From positions 1 to 11,750 of the forward strand of contig JACPZJ010000107.1 in the NCBI GenBank assembly GCA_016195585.1: DNA of 11,750 nucleotides. The letters run 5' to 3'. Position 1 is the first letter of the stretch; every line of letters starts with the position of its first letter. Shown in pieces: positions 7,446 to 11,750 of this stretch. This stretch comes from Nitrospirota bacterium (lineage in GTDB: Bacteria > Nitrospirota > CAKKRA01 > 9FT-COMBO-42-15). The position numbers were made by a program, and so were the translations under genes. The notes beneath the pieces were generated by a model, which saw only the letters and a program-made list of their open reading frames with translations, was not told the DNA's origin and ran no database searches.

Positions 7446-7504
7446 GTAGGGGCGAACCTATGTGTTCGCCATTATTAATTGGACAGGCACACGACTGCCC
7501 TTAC
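7446..7504 (+). repeat. REPIN-like pair of inverted REP palindromes upstream of the ferredoxin gene
   Basis: GTAG at 7446-7449 is followed by a perfect 7-bp stem, GGCGAAC (7451-7457) with GTTCGCC (7464-7470). A 14-nt spacer follows, then a second, weaker palindrome AGGCA (7485-7489) with TGCCC (7495-7499). The element ends CTTAC (7500-7504), close to an inverted GTAG. Two REPs head to tail in opposite orientation form a REPIN/BIME. The element fills nearly all of the gap between the lipoprotein stop (7510) and the ferredoxin ribosome binding site. It shares its GGTGTAGGGGC end, inverted, with the element at 7212-7236. Confidence 0.55.
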
Positions 7505-7509
7505 TGTTT

Positions 7510-7917
7510 TTACGGCCCTGTTGTGAATGACCAGATATATGGCCGCTCCCTTAATTTCTCCCTGTACATTGAATAACCATCTGTGAGCCTGCATTCATAA
7601 ATAGTATTTGGCTCTAACACACTATCAGGCCTGAACTGCAGGGTGCGGCCGTTTATCCAGTAGAGTGTCCCATCAACCCTCTTTCCTTTCACAGCCATTA
7701 CAAAAAAACCCTTTGTCATCGGATCCATCTCCTTGCTAAATTGTACTTCCACAAAAAAATTACCTGTGCGGAGGACCTTTGTCTGGCCGTTTGCCGGCGC
7801 TGTGTATACAATATACGGTTCCTTCTTTTCGCCGCTCTCACCACCCTTTTGAACTGCTGTACAGCCAGAAAAAGATATTAACGCAAATACAAAAAAAAGA
7901 ATATAAAGAGCTTTCAT
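7510..7917 (-). CDS. Small lipoprotein with a bacterial Ig-like (Big_5-type) domain
   Basis: The 135-residue product begins MKALYILFFVFALISFSGC. This is a lipoprotein signal peptide with the lipobox SGC, the lipidated cysteine being residue 19. A short linker rich in Gly, Glu and Lys follows. The rest forms one beta-rich domain: YTAPANGQTKV, VEVQFSKEMDP, LYWINGRTLQFRPD, LEPNTIYECRL and a final WSFTTG. This is the pattern of the Big_5 (SbsA-type Ig-like) domain. ATG at 7917 is preferred because GGGGAGGG lies directly upstream. The frame stays open upstream to 8067, but that part overlaps the barrel gene and lacks a signal peptide. The start is 10 nt after the stop of the outer-membrane protein, which suggests translational coupling and a joint role at the outer membrane. 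The precise function is unknown. Confidence 0.88.
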   Translation of the reverse strand: MKALYILFFVFALISFSGCTAVQKGGESGEKKEPYIVYTAPANGQTKVLRTGNFFVEVQFSKEMDPMTKGFFVMAVKGKRVDGTLYWINGRTLQFRPDSVLEPNTIYECRLTDGYSMYREKLRERPYIWSFTTGP

Positions 7918-7927
7918 ATACCCTCCC

Positions 7928-10885
7928 CTAAAATCTAACCCCAACTTGTGTATAAAAACTATCCATGTCTGTGCTTGCACCCTGCATATCAGACTTTGTC
8001 TTTGTATGTTCATAAGTAAACAAGGAATAAATATTATATGGAAGATTAGCTGTAAGTGTCCCTCCAAATGCTGTCATTGCTGTTCTATTAGCATATGTAT
8101 CATGGTGCTCTTTGGTATATTGGTGGGTGTATCTGCCGTCAATATAGAGCCTGTTAAAGAGGCTCCGCCCCATGCTGAAAAAATAAACCTCAGAATTAGT
8201 ATGGAATGGGTGCATCGTTGTATCCGATTCCGGCTGTCTGTTATACCTATTCAATGTAAATCTGAAGTTCCACTGTATCTCTGTATTAAAAAAGTTTGTA
8301 TTGCCAAGACCAGCAGAATAGATCAGGCTGTTCCGGCCGCCCTCCTGCCTGCGCTGGTATCCTGCACTTGCATCAATATTGTAGAATCTGAAAAACCTGT
8401 AGCTGCCCCTTGCCTCATATCTGTGTTCATGGTATTCTTTATAAAAAGTTGGGTCATCTGTAAAGTTTTTATTTGGCTCAAACATGGAATATACAAGTGA
8501 GAGGGTGATATCAGGGATGGGATTATAGGTGCCGCTGAGATAAAAGTTTGTTGTATCAAAGGTCTCTTCATCCTTATAGTGAAAATTAAGGTCCTCTGTC
8601 AAATAGATATTAAACCTTAAATATGGCGTAGGCGTTAAATAGACCTGAAGATTTGCATATCCCCTGTCAAAGTTATCATTACAATCTCCAGATTTCCCTT
8701 CCTCCGGAGAACAGGCCTTATGAAAGATGTGGACATATGACAGTGTTGTATTCAATATATCACCCTGATAGCCGCTATAAACCCCATATATCTTATAATT
8801 ACTATCTGCCTCATAGTCATTGATATTGGATCTTAAGCCGCCAAAAGCGCCCACCCTGAATCTCGGCGTAAAATTAAATCTCAACTGTCCGCCGTCAATA
8901 TACACCGCACCCTCAGGCACACTGTGCCTGCCGATGTATGTATCAAGCCTGCCAAAGAGATTCTGATACAGCATATACAGTGTCGTTATGGAGTACTGAT
9001 GCTGCTTTGCTGTTGTGCTTGTCTCCTTTGTTTTGCTATATCTTAGGTCCTCCCTTTCATTTCCGTCAAAAAAGAGGCTAAGATTTGTATCTAATAGGTT
9101 TAAGGCATTAAGATTAAGCCTTGTCGTAAGGGTATTGTAAATATAATCAGGGACGCCGCTATCTTTATTTGCGGTCTTTGTGTAATTGTATCCAGTAGAG
9201 AGATCGCCATATATCCGCTGTTTTAAAAGCGGAGCTGGCGCTGAAGCAGCCTTTTCCTCTGTCTTTACATCTTCCATCTGGGGGAGCACCGCTACTGCCA
9301 TCTCCTTAACAGGTTCAAACATAACCTTAGCGCCAACATCTATCTTCTCACCCAATATCTTGGAATACATCTTGGCTGTAGATGTGTAATCCTTTGCATC
9401 TATAACAATAACCTCTCCCAGCATCCTCTTATCAACAGATTTAATTTCATTCGTAGCAGGGTCGCGGCTTATTTTAACTATCTTAAAAAGCGGTAGTATC
9501 GCGCCATTCTGAACACCATGTTTTTTCCCCACATCAAGATAAACATACTCATCTGCCTTTTTTGTAACTACACTCTTATAAGGAATCTTATCTGCCAATC
9601 TATTTGCAACCTTTCTTGCCACATCCCTGACTATTGCCATTGTCGCAGGGCCAATAATCACCTCTTCCTCATAAAATAATGGCTCCCCTGTCTTTCCGCT
9701 AATAAGCTGGATAAAGATCCTTGTATTAGTATTAACCGTCTCAATGCTCCCTGTTACAATGGCATCTGCCCCGCTTATTTTGCCGATTAAGGCGCCAGTA
9801 TCCTGAGGCAACGGATGCACTATTGCCATACCCTTTGCATCAAGCTCCTTTTTGACCAATGGCTCTGATGCTGTTATTATCTTAAAGGGATAGAGTGTCT
9901 CAAAGATATATCTGACAACACCCTCAACAGCCTTATCATATTTTTTCCCTGTCTTATCTATGAAGCCAAAGGGAAGTATCTTATTAAATGTCAACACCTC
10001 ATCTGCGCTATACTTGCCCGCCTCTGTCACTGATGCAGTTGCCTTAGGGGCTTCTACTTTCATTGCAGCATCAATGGGCACAGAAATAATCTCTCCTACT
10101 GGTTTATAATCAATCTTATTGTTAACCCTTATCTCCCTGCCCGCTTTGAGGGTTTTTATCCTTGCCATAGATGAATTCTCACCCGCATCTGTTACAATTA
10201 GTGCGCCTATCTCTGCCCTATCCACTGAAATTACATCTTCAAGAAAAGGGTGTCTTTTTATGCCAATAATTTCATAAACAGACATTACAGTTCCTTTAAC
10301 AATTCCCTGATTTTTACCGGCATCAATCGTATAATTCTTTCCCTCTATCCCGGCAATTATACCTTTATATGGAATCCTGTTTATTAACTTATAGGCAAGC
10401 GCCTGAGCCCCTCTCTTTATTCGGGCCTCTGTTTCACCCTTTTCCTGAAAATTTTCTATTGCAAAAACCTTCCCCTCTTTTGTGTCATGTATCTGTGCTG
10501 ATAACGTTACCATGTCTGAGGCATTTATTGAACCTGTTATAATTGCATCAGCATTTAAAGCCTTCCCTATCCTTATTGCATCTTTAGATGTAACCGGATA
10601 TTTTATCTTAATGCCCTCTTTTGCCAGTAAATCTGTTGTTAATGCCTTTGATACAATCTTATGGGGATACCCCTTTTGGAGAATATCCCTTATAAGGTCG
10701 CCTGTCATCTCGCTATATTTCTTATCTTTATCCTCAAAATCAAGGACTGCAATCTTCTTAAAAAGGATTGCCTCCCCCGCCTCCAAAGAATAAGCCGGCA
10801 ATTTAGTCAGGAATGTAAAAAACAGTGTTGCGAAAAGACTTATAGTTATCTTCCATCCTGTTACGAATATAGTTCTGTTTTGCAC
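7928..10885 (-). CDS. Outer-membrane beta-barrel protein with two tandem TolB-N/FlgT-like periplasmic modules
   Basis: The 985-residue protein has a signal peptide (hydrophobic 14-27, likely cleavage after AYS near residue 33). Two related modules follow at about 40-260 and 298-525. Each pairs an alpha/beta part (IAVLDF...ADAIITGSI in the first, KILPFGF...ADAIVTGSI in the second) with a beta-rich part. The latter opens IPYK and contains IDAGKNQGIVKGTV or LDVGKKHGVQNGAI. These resemble the TolB N-terminal and FlgT C-terminal folds. A linker rich in Ala, Pro and Glu (about 535-555) leads to about 430 residues of alternating aromatic beta-strands ending in VGVRF. A terminal Phe is the usual signal for BAM-dependent outer-membrane insertion. 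The start is GTG at 10885, with AAGGA 6 nt upstream. The upstream gene is a multiheme cytochrome and the downstream gene a lipoprotein. It might be the barrel of an electron conduit, or a scaffold; I recognise no named family for the whole chain. Confidence 0.85.
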   Translation of the reverse strand: MQNRTIFVTGWKITISLFATLFFTFLTKLPAYSLEAGEAILFKKIAVLDFEDKDKKYSEMTGDLIRDILQKGYPHKIVSKALTTDLLAKEGIKIKYPVTSKDAIRIGKALNADAIITGSINASDMVTLSAQIHDTKEGKVFAIENFQEKGETEARIKRGAQALAYKLINRIPYKGIIAGIEGKNYTIDAGKNQGIVKGTVMSVYEIIGIKRHPFLEDVISVDRAEIGALIVTDAGENSSMARIKTLKAGREIRVNNKIDYKPVGEIISVPIDAAMKVEAPKATASVTEAGKYSADEVLTFNKILPFGFIDKTGKKYDKAVEGVVRYIFETLYPFKIITASEPLVKKELDAKGMAIVHPLPQDTGALIGKISGADAIVTGSIETVNTNTRIFIQLISGKTGEPLFYEEEVIIGPATMAIVRDVARKVANRLADKIPYKSVVTKKADEYVYLDVGKKHGVQNGAILPLFKIVKISRDPATNEIKSVDKRMLGEVIVIDAKDYTSTAKMYSKILGEKIDVGAKVMFEPVKEMAVAVLPQMEDVKTEEKAASAPAPLLKQRIYGDLSTGYNYTKTANKDSGVPDYIYNTLTTRLNLNALNLLDTNLSLFFDGNEREDLRYSKTKETSTTAKQHQYSITTLYMLYQNLFGRLDTYIGRHSVPEGAVYIDGGQLRFNFTPRFRVGAFGGLRSNINDYEADSNYKIYGVYSGYQGDILNTTLSYVHIFHKACSPEEGKSGDCNDNFDRGYANLQVYLTPTPYLRFNIYLTEDLNFHYKDEETFDTTNFYLSGTYNPIPDITLSLVYSMFEPNKNFTDDPTFYKEYHEHRYEARGSYRFFRFYNIDASAGYQRRQEGGRNSLIYSAGLGNTNFFNTEIQWNFRFTLNRYNRQPESDTTMHPFHTNSEVYFFSMGRSLFNRLYIDGRYTHQYTKEHHDTYANRTAMTAFGGTLTANLPYNIYSLFTYEHTKTKSDMQGASTDMDSFYTQVGVRF

Positions 10886-10909
10886 ACCCCATCCTTTTCC
10901 CTATAGAGT

Positions 10910-10943
10910 TTTGCAGGGACTTAAAATTTTAAGCCCCTGCAAA
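10910..10943 (-). other. 34-nt intercistronic hairpin downstream of the cytochrome gene
   Basis: TTTGCAGGG (10910-10918) mirrors CCCTGCAAA (10935-10943), and CTTAAAA (10920-10926) mirrors TTTTAAG (10927-10933). The only mismatch, 10919/10934, is A-C on the plus strand but a G-U wobble in minus-strand RNA. The structure is thus better formed in the transcript of the cytochrome operon. It lies 10 nt after the cytochrome stop and 24 nt before the next start. No U-run follows it in the minus direction, so it is probably a partial terminator or an mRNA-end-stabilising or processing element rather than a full intrinsic terminator. Confidence 0.65.
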
Positions 10944-10953
10944 TTTAAAAAAC

Positions 10954-11750
10954 CTATCTTGTCTTATCCCACGGCGCAACAGTATAGTGGCACTGGGCGC
11001 ATGGGTCTTGCTTATGCTCCTTCTTATGACAGCCGAGACATCTTGTGGCATTGCGCGTATAGTCACGATTATTTGGGTGGCAGTTATTGCACTTCTTATT
11101 CGCCATCTTAGAAGAGATAGCACCTTTTGCATCTGTTGCATGGTTGAATTTTCCCGGTGTCCATGCAGATGTATTATGGCAGTTCTCACACACAGTTCCT
11201 ATTTTTGCAGCGCTGTGTTTTGGATTTGTTGAGGCATCATATTTTGCCTTATGACAGGAGTAACATTCTTTACCTGCAACCCTCTGATAATTCACATGAC
11301 ATATTGTGCAGGCAGTCGTATTATGTAATCCTGTCAACGGCCAGCTCGCAGGCGGATTGGAGTGGCTCCAGTTAGCAGGCTTCCATGCTGATGTATTATG
11401 ACACTGCTCGCAGGTCTGGCCAAGCCTTAACTTCCATGGGTCTCTTTGATTCCTTGTCCAGTGGCAAGAGTAGCAGTCTCTCGGCGTGCCTATATACTGA
11501 TTATTTAGATGGCACTTGGCACATTCAACAGTTGTATGAAGACCTGTTAATGTGAAATTCGTATGTTTCCATGTAGAAGGCTTCCAAGCTGTTGTGTTGT
11601 GGCATTGTCCACAGGTGGTTGGGTATCCGGCGCTTGCATGCTTGGGATTTGTGGTTGCATCATATTTTGCCTTATGACAGGAGTAACATTCTTTACCTGC
11701 AACCCTCTGATAATTCACATGACATATTGTGCAGGCAGTCGTATTATGTA
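10954..11750 (-). CDS. Multiheme c-type cytochrome, N-terminus beyond the window edge
   Basis: The visible 264 residues contain 12 CXXCH heme-attachment motifs, about one per 22 residues. In order they are CTICH, CYSCH, CGQCH, CAKCH, CYSCH, CEQCH, CTICH, CYSCH, CENCH, CNNCH, CLGCH and CAQCH. The frame is open to the window end, so the start and signal peptide lie beyond it, and heme attachment means the protein acts outside the cytoplasm. The chain repeats: CHNT(S/T)AWKP, a WxH, LTGLH, CxxCH, and then CYSCH recur about every 70 residues. The conserved extra histidines in WxH and GLH could be distal ligands for bis-His hemes. A larger six-heme unit of 141 residues is duplicated, with part of it identical at DNA level. 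The barrel gene begins 68 nt downstream. The likely role is periplasmic or outer-membrane electron transfer; the electron acceptor cannot be read from the sequence. Confidence 0.93.
   Translation of the reverse strand, partial: HNTTACTICHVNYQRVAGKECYSCHKAKYDATTNPKHASAGYPTTCGQCHNTTAWKPSTWKHTNFTLTGLHTTVECAKCHLNNQYIGTPRDCYSCHWTRNQRDPWKLRLGQTCEQCHNTSAWKPANWSHSNPPASWPLTGLHNTTACTICHVNYQRVAGKECYSCHKAKYDASTNPKHSAAKIGTVCENCHNTSAWTPGKFNHATDAKGAISSKMANKKCNNCHPNNRDYTRNATRCLGCHKKEHKQDPCAQCHYTVAPWDKTR
11234..11327 (-). repeat. 94-bp direct repeat inside the cytochrome gene, downstream copy
   Basis: This stretch is identical base for base to 11657-11750, exactly 423 bp (141 codons) away and in the same reading frame. 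It encodes the CTICH and CYSCH heme motifs and the residues between and just after them. Lack of even silent differences points to recent duplication or gene conversion. Confidence 0.9.
11657..11750 (-). repeat. 94-bp direct repeat inside the cytochrome gene, upstream copy (runs to the window edge)
   Basis: This is the second copy of the repeat at 11234-11327. The identity continues to the last base of the window, so the full repeat may be longer. On the other side identity breaks down at 11656, though the protein similarity (KYDATTNPKH against KYDASTNPKH) continues. Confidence 0.9.

Noticed and set aside
7918..8067. N-terminal extension of the lipoprotein gene upstream of 7917
   Set aside because: The extension overlaps the barrel gene, and the internal ATG at 7917 has a strong ribosome binding site and begins a proper lipoprotein signal peptide.
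7946..8500. 184-codon open frame on the plus strand
   Set aside because: It lies wholly antisense to the beta-barrel part of the outer-membrane protein; its Cys/Ile-rich composition is not protein-like and no ribosome binding site is evident.
11234..11750. CRISPR array
   Set aside because: The repeats are long, only two, in frame, and encode heme-binding motifs; there is no short repeat-spacer pattern.

Overview
The window looks like chromosomal DNA of a Gram-negative, probably anaerobic or facultatively anaerobic bacterium. Several exported proteins, an outer-membrane beta-barrel, a lipoprotein, a SurA-type periplasmic protein and a multiheme c-type cytochrome all imply two membranes and respiratory electron transfer. 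Codon use leans to AGG/AGA for arginine and ATA for isoleucine, a style I associate with Nitrospirota or Desulfobacterota-like lineages. That placement is inference; no rRNA or other phylogenetic marker was compared.

Left half, plus strand (1-5605). A heat-shock chaperone operon runs in the order hrcA (3' end only), grpE, dnaK, dnaJ. A perfect 12-bp hairpin sits between grpE and dnaK, and a canonical intrinsic terminator between dnaK and dnaJ. dnaJ starts with TTG just after that terminator. Next comes a broken rsmE (16S rRNA m3U1498 methyltransferase): its two halves lie in different frames and about 40-50 codons are missing between them. A SurA-like exported protein without a parvulin domain overlaps the end of rsmE.

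Right half, minus strand (11750 down to 5602). Read in transcription order it holds a multiheme cytochrome c (N-terminus outside the window, 12 CXXCH motifs visible), a 985-residue outer-membrane protein made of two tandem periplasmic modules plus a C-terminal beta-barrel, a small Ig-like lipoprotein 10 nt downstream of it, a one-cluster ferredoxin, and a protein with two cyclic-nucleotide-binding-like domains fused to a four-cluster ferredoxin domain. Short GTAG-headed palindromes (REP-like) flank the ferredoxin gene, and one of them contains its stop codon. The two halves converge with overlapping stop codons at 5602-5605.

The left half supplies protein quality control (HrcA repressor, GrpE/DnaK/DnaJ folding machine, periplasmic chaperone). 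The right half looks like a redox module: cytochrome plus barrel plus lipoprotein could move electrons across or along the envelope, and the ferredoxin and cNMP/Fe-S protein could be the cytoplasmic or regulatory side. That functional link is inferred from gene order and protein types only.
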